Assembly (NCBI GenBank): GCA_036426205.1
Contig: CM071568.1
Coordinates: 124,010,224-124,074,223 of the forward strand
Direction of reading: 5' to 3'
Length of the DNA: 64,000 bases
Source: Ascaphus truei
Lineage: Eukaryota > Chordata > Amphibia > Anura > Ascaphidae
Shown: in pieces, positions 1-10,617 of the stretch
How the letters are laid out: each line of letters opens with the position of its first letter
How positions within the stretch are numbered: the first letter of the stretch is position 1
Notes under the pieces: model-generated
What the model was told of the DNA's origin: nothing
The model's database searches: none
Seen by the model: the letters and a program-made list of their open reading frames with translations, nothing else
Program-made: the position numbers and the translations under genes

Positions 1-461
1 TGTGTCAGAAACTGGCAACTTTGTTTAATTGCTCACTCACCCTTACTTTTCTTTTACTATACTAACAGTCTTCCCATTTTCAAGATCTATTAAAAATAAC
101 CACCATTGTAAATTCTCAGAAAGGCTCCATAACTCAGCTCTCATCACAGCAGCATTGCAATCTCTGCAGCACTCTTACAGATCATCCCCAAGAAGGCAGA
201 GCAGGTTACTTATTCAATTGCACGATTTAATATGCAATTTAAAGCTGGATTTTGAAGTCTAAATTTGAAAGCTACTGTACTGATAATGACAGGGAGGGGG
301 GTGTGAGAGGATGAAGGGATGGGGGGTAACAGAGGATGAAGGGAGGGGGTGAGAGGACAAGGGGGGAGAGAGAGGATGAGGAGGGGTGCAACAATCTTGG
401 AATATGTGGGAGGAGCAGTAAGATCAGTATTGCTTGCCATGTACAGTATGACTGCAGATCA

Positions 462-698
462 GTTTTATTTATAAATAATCTGACCATTACATCATTTGAT
501 CTAAATTTCCCTCCAAGCATGCACCAATTTGCACTATTTCATATTCTATTTCCTAAAACAATCCACGGAAGGGTGCTCCCTCCCAAGACTCCTCCCCAGA
601 TTTTTTACGAAATACAATATAAATTGGTGCAAATTGGTGAATACTTGGAGTGAAATTTAGAACAAATGACATAACAGTCAGGTCATTTATAAATAACA
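462..698. repeat. Fold-back element with ~90-bp inverted arms
   Basis: About 90 bases from 462 (starting at the TTTATAAATAA motif) recur as an imperfect reverse complement ending at 698, with a short spacer of roughly 55 bases. Shared blocks include the ATTTATAAAT ends, CTAAATTTC and CACCAATTTGCAC. The arms look roughly three-quarters identical, so this is an old hairpin-forming MITE. No protein is encoded and the superfamily cannot be assigned. Confidence 0.6.
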
Positions 699-739
699 TT
701 CTTCCCCACCAACGATTCTCGAGTATTTTTGGACAAGCC

Positions 740-1145
740 ACCTGGCAACCCCACTCGCTCTCCCCCCGCCTGGCACCAAGGCTCCGCTCGCTGTCCCCCC
801 GCCCGGCTCCACGACTCCGCTCGCTCTCCCTCCGCCCAGCACCATGTCTCCTCTCTCTTCTCCTCCCCATCCCATCACCAGCTTCTCCTGCTCCTCATCT
901 CTTCCGCACCCCCTGCCCTTCCCCCCCTCTCCTGTACTCCTCTCGCTACCGCCGTCCATTCCCTGCCCTGCTCCCAACCGCTCTCTCCTCCCGTCTTTCC
1001 CCCCGCCCCCACCACGGCTTCCGCCGCTCTCCTCGTCCCCCCCCGCCAGTCACCCCTGCTCCGCTCGCTCTCCCCCCGCCCGGCACCACAGCTCTGCTCG
1101 CTCTCCACCCGCCCGGCACCCCGGCTCGCGTCACAGCCGCTCACA
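740..1145. repeat. C-rich minisatellite (CCGCTCGCTCTCCCCCCGCC-type unit)
   Basis: A unit of about 38-40 bases built on CCGCTCGCTCTCCCCCCGCC plus CGGCACCA recurs around 750-845 and again around 1,050-1,135, with pyrimidine-rich filler between. It leaves long open frames on both strands, but these have proline/serine/arginine composition and no domain. They are composition artefacts, not genes. 1,146-1,600 shows nothing recognisable. Confidence 0.55.
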
Positions 1146-1603
1146 GCCTAGCAGAGCAGCACTTCCGGTGCCTGCTGCTGCTAGTGAGCGCGTGGGAGGC
1201 TGGGAGCGACAGTGTAGGCAGGGCCCGTGCACTGCTTTGCCCGTGGGCCCCTAATGTTGTTAAGATGGCCCTGCGCTGGATGCACCATAACGTTGTGTCT
1301 ATGTCATGTGACTTCCTATCCGATTGCGTCCCCATGGTTGCAAGAAGAGCCGCATACATGCTACTAAATATATATGATTCCCTTCCACAGGGCCCCAATC
1401 CGAGGGCTATGAACACGCCTACGTCCAATAAAAGGGATAACATCACTCTAAGCCCTTCCACACACTGTAAACAAGCTGCACATGCTGTGGATCAGTGAGA
1501 AACAGAGAGACATACATGTATCAATTCATTATATACACTGTATATAGAGTGTATCAATTCACTCAATCATTGGTTCTTCAGTTTTTCATTTGTTTTATTT
1601 ATA

Positions 1604-1900
1604 TTAGATATAATGAAATATTTGATCTGATATTGTTTTTTTTCTCATGACATGGATTTCTTTTTTGATTACTTCAATGACATGGCCTGGAAAGGAGGTT
1701 CTTGAATTTGTGGACCAATTCAGTTCAGAGAGTAACACACACCCTGAGGAAGGGCCCGTTTGTGGGTCTGAAACATTGGTGATTTGTGTCATTTTTTCTA
1801 CAATATATGTTTATTTCTCACAAACCTGAGTGCTGTCTGCTGATTCCCGTGCAAACGGTATCGTATGTTTATCTACTTATTATGGGACATGCACCTACCT
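1604..1900 (+). mobile_element. Penelope-like element (PLE) fragment, plus sense
   Basis: AT-rich sequence ending in the tail style seen in the other PLE copies here (GTGCTGTCTGCTGATTCC). It carries a ribozyme-like motif at 1,740-1,781. No reverse transcriptase remains. Assignment rests on the ribozyme-like fold and on similarity in layout to the PLE terminal repeats elsewhere in the window, so it is an inference. Confidence 0.4.
1740..1781 (+). ncRNA. Candidate hammerhead ribozyme (PLE-associated)
   Basis: Reading 5'-3': CACC (stem I), core CTGAGGA, an extra A, GGGCCC/GGGTCT as stem II (with G-U pairs), GAA, then ACATT and GGTG closing stem I. This is the order of a type I hammerhead. Stem III would be AC/AT with one C-A mismatch, as expected from decay of a CpG. 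The extra A after the core recurs in the other copies in this window and is not in the textbook minimal motif. Confidence 0.5.
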
Positions 1901-1939
1901 AAACGAGCTATATTGGAGTGCTGTCTGTCTGTCTCTCTC

Positions 1940-3060
1940 TCTCACAAAAAGAAAAGAAAAAGTATCCCACATAAAGCACTCAGGTGTACAAAAAGTATAA
2001 CAAATTTATTAAAAAACACATTATAAAACAATCTCATATCCCTCAATTGTGTAAAACACAATCACATGACAAACCCTGGTCTAGTGCAATACCAAATGGC
2101 TATAGCTAGTAAAAAGTGTCCTATTATAATAAGACATAATTAGCACAGAGAGGTGAGACATGAGGTTGCCTTCCGCCTGTATGACCGGCCGGTCAAGAGG
2201 TGAAAACAATAGAACTAGCTGAACTAATGAGCCCTAGCTAAAATAGCCTAATATACCAAGGGTCCTGCAATATCATATAGTCCAAAAACCTGTCAGTAGT
2301 ATCCCTAAAAGGAACCAAAATATTCCATATACTGACAGGCTAAGGAAAAACAGAAGTAATGCAAAGAGAGAATATAATAATTCTCAGTGTAATAAATAAC
2401 ATCAACCTCTGTGGTAAGATGGGCAACAACTAAAGAACATGCAGCACATGTAATGTATACAGCGTTAATACATGGATGTAAATGTAGAGCGGTGACAGCC
2501 CCAGAGAGGCTCTAAACATGAGCACAGAGTAAATACAGTAAGGCAAAAGTCTTGTAGCAATACTTAGCCCAATGGAGAGTCTTTGGTGCACAATGTGCAT
2601 AAGGGCAAAAGTACAGTCCGCTTTAAATGTAAACGCTGTAACCGCCGCAGGTCCGCAAAGTTTCACCCGGAAGATGCAGGAACAAGCATGTGTTGAGGGA
2701 TGTGGGTACAAGTAGAAGGACAAACCCTGACGTACGTTTCGCCACCGCTTTGTCTAGGGTCTTGATAGGGAGGTGTGCGCCCATGATATTTATGGCGTTT
2801 CCTCCGTGACGGAGCGTGTTGCAGTTGAGCTGTTGATTCGGCAGAGTAGTAAACAAACCACAGTGAGTCCGTTTGTGATGCTACAAACAGCTTGCTAAAT
2901 CTGTAGTAACCTAGATATAACAGTAAAGGATTATAGCTGACACAATGTAAAGCATCCTATAATTCATAAGACAAATATAGAGTCTAATATTGCAACAGTA
3001 TCAACACCTATACCTAAGAAACAGTATGATCTTAGTGGAATCATAATATTACAATAGGGT
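1940..3060 (-). mobile_element. PLE terminal-repeat-like region, minus sense
   Basis: Non-coding sequence with a reversed AATAAA-type tail near 1,995-2,020 and a degenerate ribozyme-like hairpin at 2,724-2,760 on the minus strand. Layout resembles the terminal repeat of PLEs. No reverse transcriptase or GIY-YIG sequence is seen. 3,061-3,240 shows nothing recognisable. Confidence 0.4.
2724..2760 (-). ncRNA. Degenerate hammerhead-like motif
   Basis: On the minus strand, ACCCT at the start pairs with AGGGT at the end. Between them lie GC-GGTG-GC as stem II, GAA, and ACG-TA-CGT-C, which is a short stem III ending in a GUC cleavage triplet. The 5' core reads AGACAAA rather than CTGACGA, so catalytic activity is unlikely. 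It is best read as a decayed PLE ribozyme. Confidence 0.4.
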
Positions 3061-3242
3061 CTAAGTAGATAATAAATACCCACCCAGTTACACCATATTC
3101 TAACCTAAAATAATGAACTTGAAACCAATAAAAAGCATGGTAACCAAGAGAACAATTCAAATTAAAAGTGCACACACAAAAAAATATTATATATATGCTA
3201 ACTATACAGCACAAACAGAAACAAACCAGACCTCTTAGGCCG

Positions 3243-3370
3243 AGTTCAGGGTAGATGCTCTTTCTCTCTCTGTCACCCTCTCTCTCTCCCCTCTCCCTCT
3301 CTTTCCCTCTCTCTGTTACCCACCCTATCCCTCTTTCTATGTCACCCCCCCCTCTCTCTCTGTCATCCAC
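3243..3370. repeat. CT-rich low-complexity tract
   Basis: CTCTCTC/TCTGTCACC-rich stretch without coding potential. 3,371-3,714 shows nothing recognisable. Confidence 0.7.
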
Positions 3371-3711
3371 TCTGGATCTGGATATCTTATTTCCCCTATA
3401 TATCTTAACTGCCCTATACCTACACCGAAATAAAACTCTACTGCTTTCTTCCAAATCTGACTCTCAAGCTTCAAACAGGAGACATTGGAATCCCCCTAAC
3501 CCAGACGACAGGTAGGGAACACCTCCCCTCCAGTATATAACATTGTGGGAATGAGGGTACTTGGACATTGAGGGACTTCAGATCAGGTAAGATCCGAGAC
3601 GGGACTGCTGCTTTAAATATTGTGAAGCTGGGGGCATCCAGGCACTGTTTAAGGGGTTCAGGAAACTAGTCATTAACATCCGGTTTTTTTCTAGATTAGG
3701 GAGGTCATCCG

Positions 3712-3714
<3 letters not shown>

Positions 3715-3796
<82 letters not shown>
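3715..3796. repeat. (CA)n microsatellite
   Basis: About 41 uninterrupted CA dinucleotides. Confidence 0.97.
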
Positions 3797-3797
<1 letters not shown>

Positions 3798-3998
3798 CTA
3801 TGTAACAAGAACTAATTGTAGTAAAGTATAAATGTAATACAATAAATAAACTGTTATGTCAAAAATGAATGTTATTACTTCTTTCTAGGAATGTATGCAA
3901 TTTCTTTTTTCAAGGTGGAACTAGGGGCGGGGCCAGGTGGCGAGTAGATTTTTTGGTTCAGCGAGTAGATTTTTGGGTGATTTGTCAAGCACTGTATA

Positions 3999-4331
3999 CA
4001 GGCATACCCCACTTTAAGTACACTCACTTTAAGTACACTCGCGAGTAAGTACATATCGCCCAATAGGCAAACGGCAGCTCACGCATGCGCCTGTCATCAC
4101 GTCCTGAACAGCAATACCGGCTCCCTACATGTACCGAAGCTGTGCGCAAGCGGGGAGACTATAGAGCCTGTTACAAATGCGTTATTTACATCAGTTATGC
4201 ACATATATGTTGATTGCAATACAGTACATGCATCGATAAGTGGGGAAAAAGGTAGTGCTTCACTTTAAGTACATTTTCGCTTTACATACATGCTCCGGTC
4301 CCATTTCGTACGTTAATGCGGGGTATGCCTG
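3999..4331. mobile_element. Non-autonomous Tc1/mariner-pogo MITE
   Basis: Terminal inverted repeats start CAGGCATACCCC and end GGGGTATGCCTG, and the element is flanked by TA on both sides (3,997-3,998 and 4,332-4,333). The internal ACTTTAAGTACA motif appears repeatedly. The TA duplication and CAGG- ends fit the pogo/Tigger group. There is no transposase, so it must be mobilised in trans. Confidence 0.85.
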
Positions 4332-4531
4332 TATATCTATATATATATATAAATATAGCAAAAAAAGAAAACAGACAGCGCCCTAATTAAGTGAAAATAG
4401 TGTGTCTACTATGAATAATCAAATTAATAAAAAATAAATGGTGTAACCAACAATACTAGGATGAATGTTCCAGAAATATTAACCAAGAAAATACAGTGTA
4501 GGCTGATAAGTGTTGGATCTACTCTATACAG

Positions 4532-4857
4532 CAGCGGTGCGCAAAGTGGGGGGCGCGCCCCCCGAGACTCACTGCGGGGGGGTCGCGGGGTTTACCGAGG
4601 CCCCCGCACGCTTCCTTAATACATTTAAATTAATGCCGGGGGAACTGCAGGGCCTCTGTAAACTTCTCTGGGTCACACGTCGCCATGGCAATGCGGCGTC
4701 AAATGACGCCGCGGGGTCATGTGACATTGCGTTGCTGTGGCAACGTGACATCATGATGCCAGGACGTCTGAAGCAAGGTAAGCAGGGGGGGCACGAGGAG
4801 AGGGAGACAGACGACAGACGACAGACGGGCGCAGGGAGAAAAGATTGCGCTCCCCTG
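4532..4857. mobile_element. Non-autonomous hAT element, copy 1
   Basis: The left end CAGCGGTGCGCAAAG faces the right end TTGCGCTCCCCTG. The 8-bp target duplication is CTATACAG (4,524-4,531) and CTATATAG (4,858-4,865), with one mismatch. It is GC-rich inside, with a GTCAAATGACGCC block shared with the copies at 5,992, 20,812 and 55,199. 8-bp duplications and CAG...CTG ends are hallmarks of hAT elements. Confidence 0.85.
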
Positions 4858-5237
4858 CTATATAGTACTGCATTGATGCGATGTAACAATAAAAAATCCA
4901 CCCCACCCATCCCCCTCACTATTACACCACCTCCCCCTCCCTGGTCTTACACCATGTCTCCCCCTCCCTCTCTTACACCCCACCTCCCTCTTATACCCCA
5001 CCTCTTACACTCCCCCCTCCCTCTCTAATGCCCCCACACCAACGCACTAAGGAATGTCCAGAATGGCGCCAGATCAGTGTGACAACCAATCACTTACCTC
5101 CCTGCAAAGCAAAGGACAATCAACGGTCTTGTGTCGCATGCAACGTTTCAGGTGTCTAGTTTTCGTGGTCTTGGGGCTATGGCTCTGAGAGACAGGCACA
5201 CGCTGGCTCTTTATTAATATAGATATATTATTTTGTA

Positions 5238-5594
5238 GACAGAAGGTTGGTGTATTGTGTCAAGAAGACATGATGCACACAAAGAATCCCTTATATACGG
5301 CGCACTGCAGACCAGTATTTTATAATATAATAAAGGTCTTAGCACGTCTGTAAACAGATAAAATCAAATGTAATAAATAAAAATAAAATAAATTTGATTT
5401 TAACTGTTTGTTTTGTGCTAAGACCTTTATTATATTATAAAATACTGGTCTGCAGTGCGCCGTATATAAGGGATTCTTTGTGTGCATCATGTCTTCTTGG
5501 CACAATACACCAACCTTCTGTCTGTTCTACCTACACCCTGGCAGCCCGCAGCACCACATACATTGGGTTTGAGCAAGGTTTTTGCCACTATCTA
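5238..5594. mobile_element. PLE insertion with inverted end, 14-15-bp target duplication
   Basis: About 108 bases from 5,238 recur in inverted orientation ending near 5,523. This gives a long hairpin with a spacer of about 70 bases, followed by a unique tail containing CCCTGGCAGC and GGGTTTGAGCAAGGTTT. That tail also ends the insertion at 22,894-24,138. The flanks TATATTATTTTGTA at 5,224-5,237 and 5,595-5,608 are identical (15 bases if the preceding A is counted). Retrotransposition with 5' inversion explains this layout best. Confidence 0.7.
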
Positions 5595-5991
5595 TATATT
5601 ATTTTGTAAGCAAAAAATTTTGACCATCCAGATTTTTTTAATCTCTAGTTTCTGAGTTTAACATGGTAACCTTTAAACTGCACTGGGCTCTGAGGAGAGC
5701 TTCATTTTAATCCCTGGGAAACTTAATATTTCAAATAGAGCATCAGATTAAAAAAAAAAAAAAAACACAGCCTAGGATGAGGCAAGAATAAAAGATATTA
5801 AAGAAATGTTGAATATCCATGATTTTTTGTTACTCTCTCACTGAAAAAAGTCCCTCAACACAATGCAGGTTAATGGGAGACAAATAGGTTGTCTGCATTT
5901 TCTTAAAAAAACATCCTAAAATGTATTCTCAAGAATTGGCCAAATTTCCCCTGAAAGCTTCACGTGGTGGGCAGTAAACCATGCACAATTA

Positions 5992-6284
5992 CAGGAATGC
6001 ACAAACTTACCTTAATGGGCCTGCCTGTCTCCACTCCGGCTCGCGCCCCCTCCCCCCAACCACCTGCATGGCTCTGGCGTCAAATGACACTGCAGGGGTT
6101 ATGTGACGTCACGTGACCCAGCGGTGTTATTTGACACCGGTCGCCATGGAGACGCGTCGCTGGAACCACGGTGAGTAAAAAGTTACGCGATCCTCGCCAT
6201 TTATTTTTAAATGCCTTCGGGAAAGCGTGGGGCCTCTGTAACAGCGGCGCCCCCCCCCCCCCCAAAAAAAATCCTACACCCCTG
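5992..6284. mobile_element. Non-autonomous hAT element, copy 2
   Basis: Left end CAGGAATGCACAAACTT and right end CTACACCCCTG. The 8-bp target duplication is CACAATTA (5,984-5,991) and CACTATTA (6,285-6,292). It shares the GTCAAATGACACTG and CCATGGAGACGCGTCG blocks with the other copies and contains a C15-like run near 6,250. 6,285-7,390 shows no gene or recognised repeat. Confidence 0.8.
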
Positions 6285-7390
6285 CACTATTATATGACTT
6301 TTCTATAAGTTATTGCAAATGTGAGATGTAAAAGGTGGAGTAGCCCTCTAGTGGTTATTTGTTGATATAGCTGGAGAATAAGTAAATAAGTATGTAACCC
6401 CTCTATTTCCACAGCCTACACTATATGTGCTGTGGCAGGGCCTGAGTCTTTCCTCCCTTAGTACACCATAATTGGACCCCTTGAGTAAAACCAGACAAGA
6501 CTTGTGTATATACAAACAGTCTGCTATCCGCGCTCGTGCCGTAATAGGATTGTCTTGTAAGACCGTCAATCACCCCTTGCTGCTATGTGTGTGAAGCATC
6601 TCCCCCAGAAAACGCTCCTAAAAGGGGGCTCCCAAGGGAGACCCCAAAAGACAAAAAACACAAAACACACACATCGCACCAGGGATTAGTAACCAGACAT
6701 AATAAATAATGAACAAAGAAATTTGAAATGAGCCTCTAAGTAATTAAGTGTTCTTTTAATAGGTTAATAACAATCTAATAGACCATACATAAACACACAA
6801 TACGACACAAATAATAAAATAATATAATGCTGCCCTGAACCAGGAGCAAGCACTCACACAAATCCCACATGAATAGATACCCGGAGGTAACACACAGACC
6901 CTGAATGCAATACTGAGCTGCACAATATGTTTACAGACACAGACGCTGGGCCAAGGACTGAAATGGGGGAGGCAGGCACTCACCAGAATAGCGCGAACTG
7001 GAACCACAAGCAGGCGCAATTCTTGCAAGCTATAGGGACTCTTGAGTGAGATTCTTCTCGCACTATATGTGTTCAAGTGTTTATAGGTTTGTTCCTTTGC
7101 ACCAGAGTCTAAACTAATACTTACCTGTTTTGGCACGTGGGACAGAGCAGTTAATTCACACTTTTAGTTCAATTATATCCCTACCTATTTTAGTGTTATT
7201 TGTTCCCAATTTAATATATAAAGTATCACTGTGTATTAACCTGGGCTTTTGTTTCTTTCCATGCGCCCCTATTTTTGTAACACTCACGTGCATTCTATCA
7301 GTTTAACCCTCATTTGAATTCCTATAGTCAGTTGACTGTGCATATCAGTTGACTGTCTCATACCAATTATTCAGTGGCAATGTGAAATTG

Positions 7391-7715
7391 GTTCAGTGAT
7401 TCATTCCGAGAGTGGCCTGCATATGGAAATTTAAATGCCATCGGTTACAGGCATTTTACGATGAACCATCAAGAAAATTACGTGGATCCAGTGTCGGGAG
7501 CAAACACGCGAGGGATTGAAAGGTCGTGGTTGGTTGCCAAAATACGCATTTTGAAGAAAATGAGAGGCGTTCCTAATGAGCTATTTCAATCACACCTTGA
7601 TCACATTTGCTGGAAAGTGCTAAGAAAGGATGCAGAAGATTTGTTTTTACAATTTCTTAAAGACATACAAAGTGTTTATCGTTACAAACCAATGAGCTAT
7701 ATTGTTCCTTTGTAG
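7391..7715 (+). pseudogene. Merlin-type (IS1016/ISXO2-like) transposase remnant
   Basis: An open frame of about 108 codons ends with a stop at 7,713-7,715. It contains the order GYRHFTMNHQENYVDP, then a T-x-x-IER motif, as in the C-terminal part of the DDE catalytic domain of Merlin/IS1016 transposases (pattern N-H-x-x-N/x-F-V-D-P ... H-T-x-x-I-E-R). The glutamate of the IER motif would be the third catalytic acid. The upstream two-thirds of the protein is missing or too decayed to see, and no terminal repeats were found. Merlin elements are known from frogs. Identification is from motif memory only, with no search run. Confidence 0.6.
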
Positions 7716-8590
7716 TTTAATAAAAAATAATACATACCATATTGTTCCTTTGTTTAGTAGATAAAGTAGACTGCACACTATAGTAGCACCGATTCTAGCT
7801 GCCCTATTGGCTGTACTGTCACATGACCTCAGCTCTTGGGGCATTCTGGGGAGTGTAGTTCCCCTGCAGAGCAACATAGTGAGGAGGAAGGGGGGCAGAT
7901 GGAGACGTGTGTGAGACCTAAGGCGCAGGAGTGGAACCGGTTAATCGTGTGGGTGCTTGAAAGTGGACCCAACAATAAGGCTATTGGAGGTGACACGGCA
8001 TGTCACCTGAAGCAGCCTGACTTGGATTTTTCCTCTTTCGCATACTTAGGTGCAGGGTCCGTTGGACTAAATAGACTTTAAGGTTCTGCCCCTATTCTGT
8101 CCAAGTATTACTAATATGTGACTTTGTGGACTAATCTGTATTTGATGGCTGCTCCAGTAATCTGTTATATTAAGAGAAAAAGGGTGCATTGCTGCTTAAT
8201 ACAGTTGACTGTATTTATTTTACAGGTAATGAGCACCAGTCAATCTATAGCTCTGCAATACAATATTATAAAACGTTGTGACGAGGCAGTGCGCATAGCA
8301 AACACTTAAGAATGGCATCACGTGAAGTCCATAAATATAGGAACAATTCAGGTATTTATACAGAGCATAATGTCATTATCCATGAATAAAAAACATGAAC
8401 AGTGGCTACATTTATGTGTTACTTTATTACTTTGTGACATCCAGGGGAGAATAATGTTACAGCAGTCATAAGATGAAATCATGATCTGCAGCTAATGTTG
8501 CACCTAAAAGATACCAGGTACATGATAAAACGAGTGAATCTGACAACACAGTGGCGTGTACATGATCACCAATCACTCAGATAAGCATTA
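7716..8590. other. No gene seen
   Basis: Mixed AT-rich sequence between the Merlin remnant and the GC-rich promoter region. Open frames are short and featureless. Confidence 0.5.
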
Positions 8591-9900
8591 AACCGAGAGC
8601 GTGACGTCACCGCTCACAGGCGCATGCCCTTCGAACACTAGAGCCACGGCGACGCCTAACGACATTTGCACGAGGCATCACGTGAATTACGTCACGAAAC
8701 GTCTTTGCCAAGTGGAGGGCGGGGGAAGTCCTTCAGTTTGTGTCAAGAAAGCGCGGCTACGAAATCAAGGGGTGGGGTTAAAATATCTGGGGGTTTCTCT
8801 CTATGTCCCCGACTGCAGCAGCCAGTTCCCCAAATGATTCTTTTTATCATGTGATGCTGAATCTCAGCATGGTCCACAGCAGCAGTCGTTGGATTCACTA
8901 CTTCCCCCACAGAAGCGCACCTGACCTTCTCCTCCCACCCCTTTCGTCGCGATGGTTTCACCCTGAAGGATCCCTAGCGCGCGCGTGCGTGCGTCTCGCG
9001 GGAGGTGACGCAGCGGCGGCCATCTTAGCTCTCTCTTTCTCTGTGTGTGCGGGTTGTTTGTCTGCGGTGCCCGTGTCAAGCGGACGCAACGCCTGTCTCC
9101 TCGGCCGTGTCTGAGCCACACTCCCCGCGGAGTCAGACCCAGAGGGGCCGGGGATACCCGCGCAGCTTCCTCCCTGTACCCCGGTGTTACTGCGCAGAGC
9201 CGAGCCCCTCTTCTCCCGTGTCTCCTCCCCAGCTCACAGCGCGCCCCGGGCCGGACTATGGGTGGGTCGGGGTGGAAAAGGGCGCGCGGCCCCCTTACCG
9301 GTGCAGCACGGATGCACAGGGGTCCGTTGGTGGCCTTGGTCTTCTCTTGACATGGATCCACACGGAGCTCTCACCCTCACCGCCAGCCTCCCCCCGCAGA
9401 GACCGCTGCCCCTGCACCCCGCCACCCGCAAACAGCGACCCGCAGGCACCTGCACAGACATGACAGGCAGCTGCCGGTGCGGCTAGGACAGCAGAGACCG
9501 CCCGACCGGGACACCCCCCTCCTAACCCGACTGGGACCCCCCCCTTCCCTAACCCGACTGGGACCTCCCTCTGACCTCCAAAGCTCCACCAGACAGACAC
9601 CCAGCAGTATTATAATAATCTGTCTTCTGTCGCCTGCTATCGCAACATGTCGACTCCTCCTCCTCACCGTTGACCCCTCCATAGGGAGGTCGGAGATAGT
9701 TGGTGGGTGAGACCCAGAGGTACAACCTTCCCCCACCCCTCTCCCCCCCATTACCCCCTCTATTCCTCCCCACCGGCATCATGGTGTCCCTCCCCAGGGG
9801 GGGGCAGCTACAGTCACACATGGGCCTTCTCGCCGTCCTCTCTGCCCTGATCCCCGGCACTGCGGGGCAACACAACCTGTGCTGTGATCAACCCCATCCC
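8590..9900 (+). promoter_or_regulatory. C6orf62: CpG island, presumed C6orf62 promoter and 5' leader
   Basis: CpG and GC content rise sharply from about 8,590 and peak at 8,970-9,500. A GCCATCTT motif (YY1-type) at 9,019-9,026 is followed at once by a pyrimidine run CTCTCTCTTTCTC, a typical housekeeping start-site context. The first coding exon lies about 1.5 kb downstream. A pyrimidine tract ending in AG at about 10,069 could be an acceptor for a leader intron, but this cannot be settled without transcripts. Long open frames here are GC-composition artefacts. Confidence 0.6.
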
Positions 9901-10488
9901 TCCTCCTACCACACTGATAAACCATAGAGAGATTTCCACACTGAGGGAGCTATAGACAGGGGAAAAAAGTGGGGTCTTGCCTAAGGCAAAGCAACGTCAT
10001 TTGAATATATAATGCAGGCCCGGGACTGGCTAAACAGTTTTCTTTTCTTTTTTTTCTTTTTGTGAGCAGGGAGTCATCAATAACATGCCTTTTGGAGGAT
10101 GGCTTTTGATTTTATGGTACCAGTTAATAGGAAATGTCTCATTTTCCATCGTTGTGCCCCTGACATTTTAACAGATTACTGAGATGGTTTTTGTTATAAG
10201 GTTTTCAAAAATAAAATGCCTCTCTTAGTTCCATCAGAAAATATGCCCCTGTCTGTCATGGTGGGACAGGCCTTTCTGTTTGTTGACCCCGGTAGTATGA
10301 AAGGTTTGTCACGCATTGCCTAAATAGCGCTTTGGGTTGCATTGACCTGTTGACGCCGTCACTTAAGGAGAGAGGGGGGGGGGGGGGGTTAAGATGGCTT
10401 GTTTCTGTTGAACTGGAGTCCTATGCACAAAAAATACCCATAATTAGTGCCAGGTTTCATAAGCGTTAGCACCAGCTGTGTTGCAAAA

Positions 10489-10617
10489 ATGGGGGACCCA
10501 AACTCACGCAAGAAGCAGGCTCTGAACAGACTGCGCTCTCAGCTAAGAAAGAAGAAAGAGTCTCTAGCTGACCAGTTTGATTTCAAGATGTATATCGCCT
10601 TTGTGTTCAAAGACAAG
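10489..10617 (+). CDS. C6orf62: C6orf62 coding exon 1
   Basis: Start codon in the context AAAAATGG, 43 codons, donor GTAATT at 10,618. It carries the basic N-terminus and the segment [15 protein letters not shown]. The intron that follows (10,618-11,965) contains AT-rich sequence and low-grade repeat matches but no gene. Confidence 0.96.

Noticed and set aside
650..1498. 282-codon open frame on the plus strand, and overlapping frames on both strands
   Set aside because: Made by a C-rich minisatellite; proline/serine/arginine composition, no domain, no splice logic.
3715..3796. CRISPR-like or other spaced repeats
   Set aside because: The only tight repeats are microsatellites and minisatellites; this is eukaryotic DNA and no spaced array exists.
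5120..5180. Minus-strand GAAACGTTGC motif in a PLE-like stretch
   Set aside because: The core and stems cannot be matched with confidence.
1..8600. Geminin (GMNN) exons upstream of C6orf62
   Set aside because: Expected from human gene order, but no geminin-like coding sequence could be found on either strand.
8670..8715. Hammerhead-like end GAAACGTC near 8,696
   Set aside because: Has GTGA/TCAC as a possible stem II but no CUGANGA-like core before it; probably chance or a fully decayed copy.
8803..9875. Many 75-165-codon open frames in the GC-rich region
   Set aside because: High GC removes stops on both strands; the region is best read as promoter and leader of C6orf62.
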